Part shown: piece by piece, positions 25,844-33,009 of the stretch
How positions within the stretch are numbered: position 1 is the stretch's first letter
Layout: each line of letters opens with the position of its first letter
Assembly (NCBI GenBank): GCA_009780435.1
Contig: WRAB01000005.1
Location: forward strand, 1-64,000
Direction: 5' to 3'
Length of the DNA: 64,000 nt
From: Oscillospiraceae bacterium
GTDB lineage: Bacteria; Bacillota; Clostridia; Oscillospirales; Oscillospiraceae
Translations under genes and position numbers: made by a program
Notes under the pieces: generated by a model
Told to the model about the DNA's origin: nothing
The model's input: the letters and a program-made list of their open reading frames with translations, nothing else
The model's database searches: none

Positions 25844-26605
25844 GTGATCCAACTAAAATCTGAACGAGAACTGACTGATATGCGCCGGGCCGGTCACATG
25901 GCTGACCGGGCCAGGCGCATGGCCGGAGAGATGGTGGTACCGGGTATCACCACCGCCGCCATTGACCGGGAAGTACGGCGCTTGATCGAACTGGACGGAG
26001 GGACCCCCTCCTTTCTCGACTACAACGGCTTTCCGGGCAGTAGTTGCATCTCCATCAACGACGAGGTGATCCACGGTATCCCCGGGAGCCGGAAGATTCA
26101 GTTTGGTGACATCGTCAGTGTAGATGTGGGGGCCTTCTTTCAAGGCTTTCACGGCGACTGTGCCGCCACCTTCGGCGCAGGAGAACTCTCACCCCAGGCG
26201 AGAATGCTCATCAATGTGACCCGGCAGAGCTTCTTTGAAGCCCTGGCCTATTGCCGAGAGGGCTATCGCCTATCGGACATCTCTTATGCCGTACAGGCAC
26301 ATGTGGAATCCCGTGGATTTTCTGTCGTGCGGGACTTTGTAGGCCACGGCATCGGCAGACATCTCCACGAGCCGCCGGAGGTACCGAACTTCGGCCAACC
26401 CGGCAGAGGTGTTCGGCTCCAAGCCGGCATGACCTTGGCCATTGAACCTATGATCAACATGGGCAGTGGAGATATTATCGTATTAGACGACGGCTGGACA
26501 GTGCGTACCTCAGATGGGAGCCTATCCGCCCACTACGAGAACACGGTGCTGATCACAGACGGCGAACCGGAAATTCTCACCCGATCAGGCGATGAGGTGG
26601 TATAG
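25844..26605 (+). CDS. map: Methionine aminopeptidase, type I
   Basis: Removes the initiator methionine from nascent proteins. 253 residues from IQLKSERELTDMRRAG. The five metal ligands fall in VDVGAFFQGFHGD (two Asp), GHGIGRHLHEPPEV (His), AIEPMIN (Glu) and AHYENTVLI (Glu). Start choice: ATG at 25826 has no clear ribosome site, while GTG at 25844 has GGAAGAAG seven bases ahead and gives the usual N-terminus, so GTG is preferred. Follows adk closely and overlaps nothing. Confidence 0.93.
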   Translation: MIQLKSERELTDMRRAGHMADRARRMAGEMVVPGITTAAIDREVRRLIELDGGTPSFLDYNGFPGSSCISINDEVIHGIPGSRKIQFGDIVSVDVGAFFQGFHGDCAATFGAGELSPQARMLINVTRQSFFEALAYCREGYRLSDISYAVQAHVESRGFSVVRDFVGHGIGRHLHEPPEVPNFGQPGRGVRLQAGMTLAIEPMINMGSGDIIVLDDGWTVRTSDGSLSAHYENTVLITDGEPEILTRSGDEVV

Positions 26606-26606
26606 C

Positions 26607-26897
26607 ATGGGTGTGGAAAAAGGGGATATCGTACAGTCGGCAAACGGCAGAGACAAGGGCCGCGCCCTATTTGTGCTGGATGTAGACGATCAATACCTGA
26701 TCTTAGTAGACGGAAAGAGCAGACGGGTGGAACACCCCAAGCGAAAGAAGACAAAACACTGTGTATTTCTCGCCGCCGGCACCTGCCGTTTGGCGCAGAA
26801 GATAAAAAGCGAAGAACGGATAGCCAACAGCGAAATCAGAAGAGCTCTTGCGGCATTCGCCGCCGGGGCAGGTGAGACGACAGGGGGAGGTTTGTAA
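26607..26897 (+). CDS. KOW-domain RNA-binding protein (L14e-like)
   Basis: 96 residues. VEKGDIVQSANGRDKGRALFV followed by YLILVDGKSRRVEHPKRKK is a KOW domain of the archaeal/eukaryotic L14e type; the second half is hydrophilic and helical. Genes like this are common between map and infA in Clostridia and Bacilli, where they are annotated only as KOW-domain or L14e-like proteins. A ribosome- or rRNA-associated role is likely from the operon and domain but unproven. The ATG at 26607 shares its context with the map stop (TAG C ATG), so the two are coupled. (KGDIVQSANGRDKGRALFV is the KOW core.). Confidence 0.82.
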   Translation: MGVEKGDIVQSANGRDKGRALFVLDVDDQYLILVDGKSRRVEHPKRKKTKHCVFLAAGTCRLAQKIKSEERIANSEIRRALAAFAAGAGETTGGGL

Positions 26898-26900
26898 CAC

Positions 26901-27119
26901 TTGGCCAAAGACGATGTAATTGAGCTGGAAGGGACTGTAATCGAATCGCTTCCCAACACCATGTTCCACGTGGACATTGGAAATGGACACGTAATACTTG
27001 CCCATATATCAGGCAAGCTCCGGATGAATTTTATCCGCATCCTGCCCGGCGACAAGGTGACGGTTCAAATGTCGCCCTATGACCTGACCCGCGGCAGAAT
27101 TACTTGGCGCAGTAAGTAA
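26901..27119 (+). CDS. infA: Translation initiation factor IF-1
   Basis: 72 residues, OB fold, binds the 30S A site. [20 protein letters not shown], then [20 protein letters not shown] and the C-terminal [11 protein letters not shown] are classic. The start is TTG at 26901 with GGGGGAGG ten bases upstream. In most relatives rpmJ follows within tens of bases; here 346 bp of hairpin-rich DNA intervene. Confidence 0.96.
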   Translation: MAKDDVIELEGTVIESLPNTMFHVDIGNGHVILAHISGKLRMNFIRILPGDKVTVQMSPYDLTRGRITWRSK

Positions 27120-27465
27120 AAGTTTGCGCTCCAGCGGGCTGATTCCAGGGGATGGAGCGGCACCTCGGCTCCTTCCGCGGCACCTCGTGTCGGCCCAAAC
27201 GAGACCCAGACTTTTCTAAGTCTTGCGGCAATCGCCCCAAGACACCGGATACCACCAAGTCCTACGCCCCTTGCCAGAAACTCGGCGGGCTCTCAAGCGA
27301 CGAATCGTCGCTTGGGGAAAAACGCCCTTACGCCGGGAGTCCGGCGTTCAAGCATTTTCGCAGAGCGAAAATCTTGATACCGCCACGGCTTTGCCGTGGC
27401 GAGGAGATCAAATGAAGGGGCCCCCAAACGGCTTGCCGTTTGGGGAACAAGAAAGGAGTTATCGC
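27120..27465 (+). repeat. Hairpin-rich insertion between infA and rpmJ
   Basis: 346 bp without a credible gene inside the ribosomal operon. Five perfect hairpins stand in a row: CAAGCGACG / CGTCGCTTG (27294-27314, loop AAT), ACGCCGG / CCGGCGT (27330-27347), ATTTTCGC / GCGAAAAT (27354-27372, loop AGA), CGCCACGGC / GCCGTGGCG (27381-27401, loop TTT) and CCCCAAACGGC / GCCGTTTGGGG (27422-27445, loop TT). An outer TTGAT (27374) / ATCAA (27407) pair encloses the fourth. A sixth, weaker one (AGACTT / AAGTCT) lies near 27208-27223. The last hairpin ends 12 bases before the rpmJ ribosome binding site. Same architecture as the array at 13.93 kb. Confidence 0.75.
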
Positions 27466-27579
27466 ATGAAAGTCAGACCCAGTGTGAAACCCATGTGCGA
27501 AAAATGCAAGGTCATCAAACGCAAGGGTACCGTGATGGTAATTTGTGAAAACCCACGTCACAAGCAGAGACAGGGTTAA
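27466..27579 (+). CDS. rpmJ: 50S ribosomal protein L36, zinc type
   Basis: 37 residues. [20 protein letters not shown] and [11 protein letters not shown] supply the CxxC, Cys and His zinc ligands of the C+ form. The ATG at 27466 follows AAAGGAG. A longer open frame from 27223 runs through the hairpin array and is rejected. Preceded by strong secondary structure that may influence its expression relative to infA. Confidence 0.96.
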   Translation: MKVRPSVKPMCEKCKVIKRKGTVMVICENPRHKQRQG

Positions 27580-27603
27580 ATTCGAGAAAGGGGACCAAAC
27601 AGT

Positions 27604-27972
27604 ATGGCACGTATTGCCGGTGTCGATCTGCCCCGTGATAAACGGGTTGAGATCGGCCTCACCTATATCTACGGAATCGGTAGAAAGAGCGCAAAAGATA
27701 TTCTGGCGGCCACAGGCATAGATCCCACCACCCGAGTGAAGGATCTCACAGACGAGGAAGAGGCAAAGCTCCGTGAGCAAATCGACAAGGAGTACACGGT
27801 AGAGGGAGACCGCCGCCGAACCGTAGCGCTTGACATCAAGCGTTTGACTGAGATCGGTTGCTATCGTGGCCTGCGCCACAGAAGAGGGCTTCCCGTCCGG
27901 GGCCAGCGGTCTAAAACCAATGCCCGTACCCGCAAAGGTCCGAAGCGGACGATTGCCGGGAAGAAGAAGTAA
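27604..27972 (+). CDS. rpsM: 30S ribosomal protein S13
   Basis: 122 residues. S13 forms the B1 bridges with the 50S subunit. [20 protein letters not shown] and [18 protein letters not shown] (helix-two-turn-helix) then [20 protein letters not shown] and the basic tail are characteristic. ATG at 27604 after AAAGGGG. Standard alpha-operon order S13-S11-S4-alpha-L17. Confidence 0.97.
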   Translation: MARIAGVDLPRDKRVEIGLTYIYGIGRKSAKDILAATGIDPTTRVKDLTDEEEAKLREQIDKEYTVEGDRRRTVALDIKRLTEIGCYRGLRHRRGLPVRGQRSKTNARTRKGPKRTIAGKKK

Positions 27973-27987
27973 GGGGGGAAGTGAATC

Positions 27988-28386
27988 ATGGCAGCACCAA
28001 AAGGTAAAAAGACCAGAACCAGACGCCGCGAGCGTAAGAATATCGAGAGAGGCGCCGTCCATATCCGGTCCTCCTTTAACAACACCATGGTGACCGTTAC
28101 CGATACCCACGGAAACACCATCAGTTGGGCGACCTCCGGCGGCATGGGCTTCCGGGGCAGCAAGAAGAGTACGCCCTTCGCCGCCCAGACCGCGGCGGAG
28201 ACCGCGGCCAAAGCCGCTATGGAACACGGCTTGAAATCCGTCGAGGTCTTTGTAAAAGGCCCCGGATCCGGCAGAGAGGCCGCCATTCGTGCGCTCCAGA
28301 GCGCAGGGCTTGAGGTCACCATGATCAAAGATGTGACCCCAATCCCCCACAACGGCTGCCGTCCGCCGAAAAGACGCCGCGTATAG
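27988..28386 (+). CDS. rpsK: 30S ribosomal protein S11
   Basis: 132 residues. S11 lies on the platform next to the E site. [20 protein letters not shown] and [19 protein letters not shown] followed by [20 protein letters not shown] and [14 protein letters not shown] are signatures. AGGGGGG precedes the ATG at 27988. Confidence 0.97.
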   Translation: MAAPKGKKTRTRRRERKNIERGAVHIRSSFNNTMVTVTDTHGNTISWATSGGMGFRGSKKSTPFAAQTAAETAAKAAMEHGLKSVEVFVKGPGSGREAAIRALQSAGLEVTMIKDVTPIPHNGCRPPKRRRV

Positions 28387-28404
28387 GAAAGGAGGAGACC
28401 CGAC

Positions 28405-29031
28405 ATGGCTAGATATACAGGAGCAGTTTGCCGCCTATGTCGGAGAGAGGGCCAAAAACTCTTTCTCAAGGGCGACAGATGCTATAGTCAAAAATGTGCA
28501 ATTGATAAACGTGCCTACCCACCCGGCCAACACGGCCAGGGCCGTTCCAAGGCCTCTGAATACGGTCTGCAACTCCGTGAGAAGCAGAAGGCAAAACGCT
28601 ACTACGGTATTCTGGAGAGCCAGTTTAGAGGCTATTTCGAGATGGCCGCAAAGAAAAAAGGCCAGACCGGCGAGAACCTCCTGTCCATTCTGGAGAGCCG
28701 TTTGGACAACACGGTCTACCGCTTGGGATTTGGAATGAGCCGGGCAGAGGCCCGTCAACTGGTTCGCCACGGCCACTTTATCGTGGACGGGAAAAAGGTA
28801 AATATCCCCTCTTTCCTGGTCAAGCCCGGTATGGTAATCGCCCTTAAGGAGAGTAGCCGAGGTCTGGATAAGATCAAGGGGAACTTGGAGGCGGGTGCAT
28901 TCCGCAAAGCGCCCAATTGGCTGGAGTTCGATGCAACCAATCTCTTGGCCAAAGTGGTGGGATCGCCGACGAAAGAGGACATTGATCTGCCCATCGCAGA
29001 GCACTTGATCGTTGAGCATTACTCAAAATAA
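28405..29031 (+). CDS. rpsD: 30S ribosomal protein S4, zinc (Cys4) type
   Basis: 208 residues. S4 nucleates 30S assembly. The N-terminus has [20 protein letters not shown] then CAIDKR, the four-Cys zinc knuckle of C+ S4 proteins. The S4 RNA-binding domain is at about 95-155 ([20 protein letters not shown] and [17 protein letters not shown]). ATG at 28405 after AGGAGGAG. S4 represses the alpha operon in E. coli. The 99-bp gap that follows carries a hairpin. Confidence 0.97.
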   Translation: MARYTGAVCRLCRREGQKLFLKGDRCYSQKCAIDKRAYPPGQHGQGRSKASEYGLQLREKQKAKRYYGILESQFRGYFEMAAKKKGQTGENLLSILESRLDNTVYRLGFGMSRAEARQLVRHGHFIVDGKKVNIPSFLVKPGMVIALKESSRGLDKIKGNLEAGAFRKAPNWLEFDATNLLAKVVGSPTKEDIDLPIAEHLIVEHYSK

Positions 29032-29041
29032 TAGAATCGTA

Positions 29042-29069
29042 TGTCTCCGCACTTTTCTGGGCGGAGACA
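29042..29069 (+). promoter_or_regulatory. Hairpin between rpsD and rpoA
   Basis: TGTCTCCGC (29042-29050) and GCGGAGACA (29061-29069) pair perfectly over a 10-base loop. There is no T-run, so it is not a complete terminator; it may act as an mRNA-stability or processing element before rpoA. Confidence 0.5.
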
Positions 29070-29130
29070 AACCCTCAAAATTGGTAAGCTGATGAGACCG
29101 AACATGAATAAATAGGAGGGTAGTCGTCTG

Positions 29131-30084
29131 ATGATTGAAATAGAGAGGCCACGTATCGAGTGCATTGAGACGCCCGGTGACAGTTCTTACGGCAAGTTCG
29201 AGATTGAACCCCTGGAGCGGGGCTACGGAACCACCTTGGGGAACTCCCTACGGCGGATTTTGCTCTCGTCCCTGCCGGGTGCCGCTGTGACCACAGTGAA
29301 AATCGCCGGCATCCAACACGAATTTTCCACCATCCCCGGCGTAAAAGAGGACGTGACAGAGATCATCCTAAACGTCAAGGGGATTATCGCAAAGCTCCAC
29401 AGCCCCGGTGTCAAGACCGTCTATATCGAAGCTTCTGGCGAGGGTGTCGTCACCGCCGGGGACATCAAGGAAGACGGTGAGGTGGAGATCCTAAATCCGG
29501 ATCACCCCATTGCAACATTGGGCCCCAATGCCTATCTGAACATGGAGCTCACATTAAACCACGGCCGTGGCTACGTACCCGCCGAGCGGAACAAGCCCCA
29601 ACAGACCATTATCGGTGTCATCCCGGTAGATTCCATCTACACGCCGGTGGCCAGGGTCAACTACTCTGTGGAGAACACCCGTGTGGGCAAGACCACAGAT
29701 TTCGACAAGCTCACCCTGGAAGTCTGGACGGACAAGACCATTACCGCCCGTGACGCCGTGAGCCTGGGTGCCAAAATCTTGGTGGATCACTTTGAGCTCT
29801 TCATTGGTCTGTCCGAGACCGTGGGTGCAAAGAGCACTGTGGTTGAGCGCTCAGAGACACAACGGGACAAGGTGCTGGAGATGACCATTGAGGAGTTGGA
29901 TCTGTCTGTGCGCAGCTTCAACTGCCTGAAGCGGGCCAACATCAACACTGTGGAAGACCTGATCTCCAAGACGGAAGAGGAGATGATCAAGGTGCGAAAC
30001 CTGGGTCGCAAGTCTTTAGAAGAGGTCATCCACAAGTTGTCCATGATGGGCTTGGAGTTAGCGGCAGAAGATGCGAACAACTAG
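29131..30084 (+). CDS. rpoA: RNA polymerase alpha subunit
   Basis: 317 residues. The N-terminal dimerisation domain shows [20 protein letters not shown] and [14 protein letters not shown]; the C-terminal domain (about 250-310) has [19 protein letters not shown] and [16 protein letters not shown], the helix-hairpin-helix surface that binds UP elements and activators. ATG at 29131 with AGGAGGG 10 bases ahead. Normal length and order. Confidence 0.97.
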   Translation: MIEIERPRIECIETPGDSSYGKFEIEPLERGYGTTLGNSLRRILLSSLPGAAVTTVKIAGIQHEFSTIPGVKEDVTEIILNVKGIIAKLHSPGVKTVYIEASGEGVVTAGDIKEDGEVEILNPDHPIATLGPNAYLNMELTLNHGRGYVPAERNKPQQTIIGVIPVDSIYTPVARVNYSVENTRVGKTTDFDKLTLEVWTDKTITARDAVSLGAKILVDHFELFIGLSETVGAKSTVVERSETQRDKVLEMTIEELDLSVRSFNCLKRANINTVEDLISKTEEEMIKVRNLGRKSLEEVIHKLSMMGLELAAEDANN

Positions 30085-30143
30085 CAACTGCGTAGACGTG
30101 TTCGAGAAACACGTTTGGATGAAAGGGTAAAGGAGGGAAAAAT

Positions 30144-30488
30144 ATGCCCGGAACGAGGAAGTTAGGCAAACCGACCGACCAGAGAATGGCCATGTTTCGC
30201 CAACAGGTGACGGATTTGCTCAACAATGGCCGGCTGGAGACTACGGTCACCCGTGCCAAGGAAATTCGCCCCATTACGGAGAAGATGATCACCTTAGGGA
30301 AGAAGAACACCCTGGCCTCCCGGAGAGATGCAGTGGCATTCATCACCCGTGATGATGCGGTGCGAAAGCTCTTTGAGGAAATTGCGCCCAAATACGCCGA
30401 GCGCAACGGCGGTTATTGCCGTATCGTCCGCATCGGCCCCCGTCGTGGAGACGGCGCAGAAATGGCGGTCATTGAACTGGTCGAATAG
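30144..30488 (+). CDS. rplQ: 50S ribosomal protein L17
   Basis: 114 residues, last gene of the superoperon. [20 protein letters not shown], then [20 protein letters not shown] and the C-terminal [20 protein letters not shown] are diagnostic. AGGAGGG precedes the ATG at 30144. A terminator hairpin begins 14 bp after the stop. Confidence 0.97.
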   Translation: MPGTRKLGKPTDQRMAMFRQQVTDLLNNGRLETTVTRAKEIRPITEKMITLGKKNTLASRRDAVAFITRDDAVRKLFEEIAPKYAERNGGYCRIVRIGPRRGDGAEMAVIELVE

Positions 30489-30502
30489 GGTAAACGTGCA
30501 TA

Positions 30503-30547
30503 AAAAACCTCCCAAGGAGAGAAACTACTCTTTCTTAGGAGGTTTTT
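30503..30547 (+). terminator. Operon terminator whose 3' arm carries the spoVAC ribosome binding site
   Basis: AAAAACCTCC (30503-30512) pairs with GGAGGTTTTT (30538-30547); the interior AAGGAGAG / CTCTTTCTT adds imperfect pairs. It closes the ribosomal operon. The AGGAGG at 30537-30542 within the right arm is also the only good Shine-Dalgarno for the ATG at 30551, so it is masked whenever transcription comes through from rplQ. Confidence 0.8.
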
Positions 30548-30550
30548 CTT

Positions 30551-30988
30551 ATGAAGATGACGAATCAGCAATATAGTACGTATATTGACCGGATGAGTCC
30601 TAAATCGAAACTGTGGAAGAATATGCTCTGCGCCTTCTTGGTGGGCGGGATTATCTGTACCGTCGGGGAGGGGTTCATTCGACTTTTTATCCATCTGGGG
30701 ATGGAAGTGGATAACGCCCGAACCATGGGGGCCATCACGCTGATTTTCCTGGGCGCTTTGCTTACAGGACTCAAAGTGTACGACAACATCGCCCGGATCG
30801 GCAAGGCGGGTGCGCTGGTACCCATCACGGGCTTCTCCAACGCCGTGGTCAGCCCAGCCATGGAGTTCAAAAGTGAGGGTCACGTTATGGGGCTCTCCGC
30901 CAAGATGTTTTCCATCGCAGGGCCGGTGCTGGTATTCGGTACCCTGGCTGCGACGGCCTACGGGGCAATCTATTTGCTGGCGAAGTAA
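30551..30988 (+). CDS. spoVAC: Stage V sporulation protein AC
   Basis: 145 residues with three to four membrane segments. SpoVAC is a component of the SpoVA channel that moves dipicolinic acid into the forespore and releases it on germination. YIDRMSPKSKLWKNMLCAFL, GLKVYDNIARIGKAGALVPI and the conserved SNAVVSPAMEFKSEG identify it. Normally it is followed by spoVAD and spoVAEB; here the next gene is convergent, so spoVAC stands alone. The ribosome binding site lies in the terminator of the upstream operon. A forespore (sigma-G) promoter would have to lie within that terminator or rplQ; none is obvious. Confidence 0.9.
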   Translation: MKMTNQQYSTYIDRMSPKSKLWKNMLCAFLVGGIICTVGEGFIRLFIHLGMEVDNARTMGAITLIFLGALLTGLKVYDNIARIGKAGALVPITGFSNAVVSPAMEFKSEGHVMGLSAKMFSIAGPVLVFGTLAATAYGAIYLLAK

Positions 30989-31033
30989 GAGCGGCGCCCC
31001 CGACGCCTCGCAACGTACAGTAGCATAAAAAGC

Positions 31034-31068
31034 GACAACCGCCCCTCCCCAAAAGAGTAGCGGTTGTC
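31034..31068. terminator. Terminator between spoVAC and the CBS-domain gene
   Basis: GACAACCGC (31034-31042) and GCGGTTGTC (31060-31068) form a 9-bp perfect stem, with AAAAA on its left and TTAAT on its right, so it may serve both convergent genes. Confidence 0.75.
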
Positions 31069-31115
31069 TTAATACCTAATTAGGCAAACCGTCTCACGGT
31101 TCACCCCTTCATCTC

Positions 31116-31544
31116 CTACACCTTCTTCACATTTTCCGATATCTCCGACAGGGCCTTAGACGCCTCCATGTCGTAGGAGTGGGTTTTGGCCATGTCGCCC
31201 AGAGAGACCATCCCCACCACACGGCCATCGGATACCACGGGCAGGCGGCGCACCTGTTCTTTGGCCATGATCCGGGTACCCACCCGGACATCGTCGTTGG
31301 GGCCGATAGAAGCGACGCCCTTGGTCATGATCTCCTTGATGGGTGTTGTGGCCGGATCGCTCTCGGCGGCGATACAGCGCAGAACGATATCACGGTCAGT
31401 AACGATCCCCTTTACCCTGCCATCCTCCGTACAGACAGGCAGGGCGCCGATGTTGTGGCGATAGAGCAATCTGGCCGCCAGAGCGGTGGACTCCTCCGGG
31501 GAGATGGAGACCACGTTGGGGCTCATAATATCACGAATCAGCAT
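31116..31544 (-). CDS. CBS-domain pair protein
   Basis: 142 residues made almost entirely of two CBS motifs (about 8-63 and 73-126), a Bateman module that binds adenine nucleotides. IMSPNVVSISPEESTALAAR, HNIGALPVCTEDGRVKGIVT and VRRLPVVSDGRVVGMVSLGD are typical of stand-alone CBS proteins. No effector domain is attached, so the partner is unknown. ATG at 31544 preceded by GGAGG. Follows mntP on the same strand with a hairpin repeat between, so they may share transcripts. Confidence 0.88.
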   Translation of the reverse strand: MLIRDIMSPNVVSISPEESTALAARLLYRHNIGALPVCTEDGRVKGIVTDRDIVLRCIAAESDPATTPIKEIMTKGVASIGPNDDVRVGTRIMAKEQVRRLPVVSDGRVVGMVSLGDMAKTHSYDMEASKALSEISENVKKV

Positions 31545-31601
31545 AGCAAATCCTCCGCAAAGTCAATACTAAGATACTCCTGTACAAAAAAGTAGGAAAC
31601 T

Positions 31602-31675
31602 GTTTTTTCGTGTTTCCCCCGCCGTAGGCGGGGGAAACACAGTAAAACTTCCCGCTTTTTGATTCCAAAGTGATC
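31602..31675. repeat. Interspersed hairpin repeat, copy 1
   Basis: The core GTTTCCCCCGCC GTA GGCGGGGGAAAC (31612-31638) is a perfect 12-bp stem. The following segment (GCTTTTTGATTCCAAAGTGAT) closely matches GCTTTTTGGCTCTAAAGTAAT after the hairpin at 56.68 kb, so the two are copies of one element of about 70-75 bp. Outside it, GTCAATACTA (31562) and TAGTATTGAC (31683) form flanking inverted repeats. Confidence 0.7.
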
Positions 31676-31714
31676 GTACTTCTAGTATTGACCTGGTGTA
31701 GACGGTTTATACGG

Positions 31715-32248
31715 CTAAAATAAACTGCGAATACCCAGGGCAATGAGCACAATGCCGCCCACCAGTTCGGCCCGCTTGTGAAACGTCTCTCCCACCCGTT
31801 TGCCAAATAGGCCGCCGGACACCGACAGGGCGAAGGCAACGCCCCCGATCACGGCAGCGGCCACCGCCAGATTCACGGTCAAAAGGGCCAAGCTGACCCC
31901 TGCCGCAAAAGCGTCAATGCTGGTGGCAATGGCCAGCACAAACAGCCGCTTGTGGGAAAATGCCATTGTTTCGTCTGGCTTTTGGTTGCCTTTTAAGGCC
32001 CGCCAGACCATATTCCCCCCGATTAGCGTCAATAACACAAAGGCGATCCAACTGCCCGCCTGGGCCACGTATTGATTGAACGAATGTCCCAGAAGCGCCC
32101 CTAACAGGGTCATAAGCGCCTGGAATCCGCCAAAATAGATCCCCAGCCACAGGGCGTACCGCTTCCGAAACCCCGGTGACATGCCGCAGGAGATGGACAC
32201 GGCAAAGGCATCCACCCCTAAGCTGAGGGCGAGCAAGGGTATCATCAT
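31715..32248 (-). CDS. mntP: Putative manganese efflux pump MntP
   Basis: 177 residues, six membrane segments. SLGVDAFAVSISCG near the N-terminus and the repeat ATSIDAFAAGVSLA in TM4 carry the conserved acidic metal residues of the MntP (YebN) family; GGFQALMTLLGALLG is also conserved. It exports Mn(II). No yybP-ykoY manganese riboswitch is visible in the short upstream region, where TATGATACAAT on the minus strand is the likely -10 area. Start ATG at 32248 (or 32245). Confidence 0.9.
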   Translation of the reverse strand: MMIPLLALSLGVDAFAVSISCGMSPGFRKRYALWLGIYFGGFQALMTLLGALLGHSFNQYVAQAGSWIAFVLLTLIGGNMVWRALKGNQKPDETMAFSHKRLFVLAIATSIDAFAAGVSLALLTVNLAVAAAVIGGVAFALSVSGGLFGKRVGETFHKRAELVGGIVLIALGIRSLF

Positions 32249-32350
32249 CTGTAAGAAGCTCCTTTAAAAATATTGCCTCTTATTGTATCATACTAGCCAT
32301 GTTGTGGACAATATGCTAAAATGGAGGTGTGCACTGCAACGATGATTCTT

Positions 32351-32381
32351 CTTTCCTCCCCGCCGGAGGCGGGGAGGAAAG
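32351..32381. repeat. Perfect 14-bp hairpin between mntP and tadA
   Basis: CTTTCCTCCCCGCC GGA GGCGGGGAGGAAAG, with the same CCCCGCC/GGCGGGG core as the repeat at 31.6 and 56.7 kb but different flanks. It lies in the divergent promoter region and lacks a T-run. Confidence 0.65.
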
Positions 32382-32432
32382 TTGGAACACCTGCAGACGG
32401 AGGTGTAGATCAAGCGAAAAGGAGATGCCCTC

Positions 32433-32879
32433 ATGACACATGACCAGTGGATGCAGCACGCTTTGACCCTGGCCCAAGAGGCCATGGCAGCGGGAGAAGT
32501 TCCCGTGGGGTGTGTCATCGTCGACAGCGGGGGCAATCTCATCGGCCAGGGCAGAAACCGCCGAGAGGAGACCGGGCAGGCCACGGCCCACGCCGAGATA
32601 CTGGCCATTGAGGCGGCCTGCAGCGCCCTGGGGGATTGGCGGCTGGGTGACTGCAGTCTCTATGTCACGTTAGAACCCTGTCCCATGTGCGCCGGGGCGA
32701 TTCTCAACGGCAGGGTGGGCAAGGTATTCTACGGCGTAAAAGACCCCACTATGGGGGCCTGCGGCAGTGTATTGAACCTGTTTATGGAGGATTTTTGGCA
32801 TAGCCCCCAGCTGGTGGGCGGCATCTTGGAAGAATCCTGCGCCCGGTTGATGGTAGATTTTTTTCAAAAACTCCGATAA
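32433..32879 (+). CDS. tadA: tRNA-specific adenosine deaminase
   Basis: Deaminates A34 of tRNA-Arg(ACG) to inosine. 148 residues with the zinc site HAEILAIEAA (His and catalytic Glu) and PCPMCAGAI (two Cys), DQWMQHALTLAQEAMAAGEV at the start and the substrate-contacting AGAILNGRVGKVFYGVKDP. C-terminus FFQKLR as in Bacillus TadA. ATG at 32433, but the upstream AAAAGGAGATG spacing also fits. Monocistronic, divergent from mntP. Confidence 0.95.
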   Translation: MTHDQWMQHALTLAQEAMAAGEVPVGCVIVDSGGNLIGQGRNRREETGQATAHAEILAIEAACSALGDWRLGDCSLYVTLEPCPMCAGAILNGRVGKVFYGVKDPTMGACGSVLNLFMEDFWHSPQLVGGILEESCARLMVDFFQKLR

Positions 32880-32972
32880 TTTGAAATTTTCCAACATTTC
32901 TTCAGGAATCTTTTCGATTTTGTTCATTCTTTCGCCATATGTTTACGATAGGATATTAATTGAACGTTACCT

Positions 32973-32989
32973 AGGTGTCCGGGACACCT
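32973..32989 (+). promoter_or_regulatory. 17-bp inverted repeat just upstream of the htrA ribosome binding site
   Basis: AGGTGTCC G GGACACCT is a perfect 8-bp palindromic pair between the probable promoter and the CGAGGAGG site of the HtrA gene. It could be a repressor operator or an RNA hairpin. It does not match CIRCE. Confidence 0.4.
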
Positions 32990-33009
32990 GATTCGAGGAG
33001 GCACTCGAC

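Noticed and set aside
27223..27465. Upstream extension of rpmJ by 81 codons through the hairpin array
   Set aside because: The ATG at 27466 has AAAGGAG at the right distance and gives the invariant 37-residue L36; the extension has no protein character.
32249..32432. yybP-ykoY manganese riboswitch upstream of mntP
   Set aside because: The minus-strand leader between the apparent -10 region and the mntP start is only a few tens of bases and lacks the conserved loop motifs of that riboswitch.
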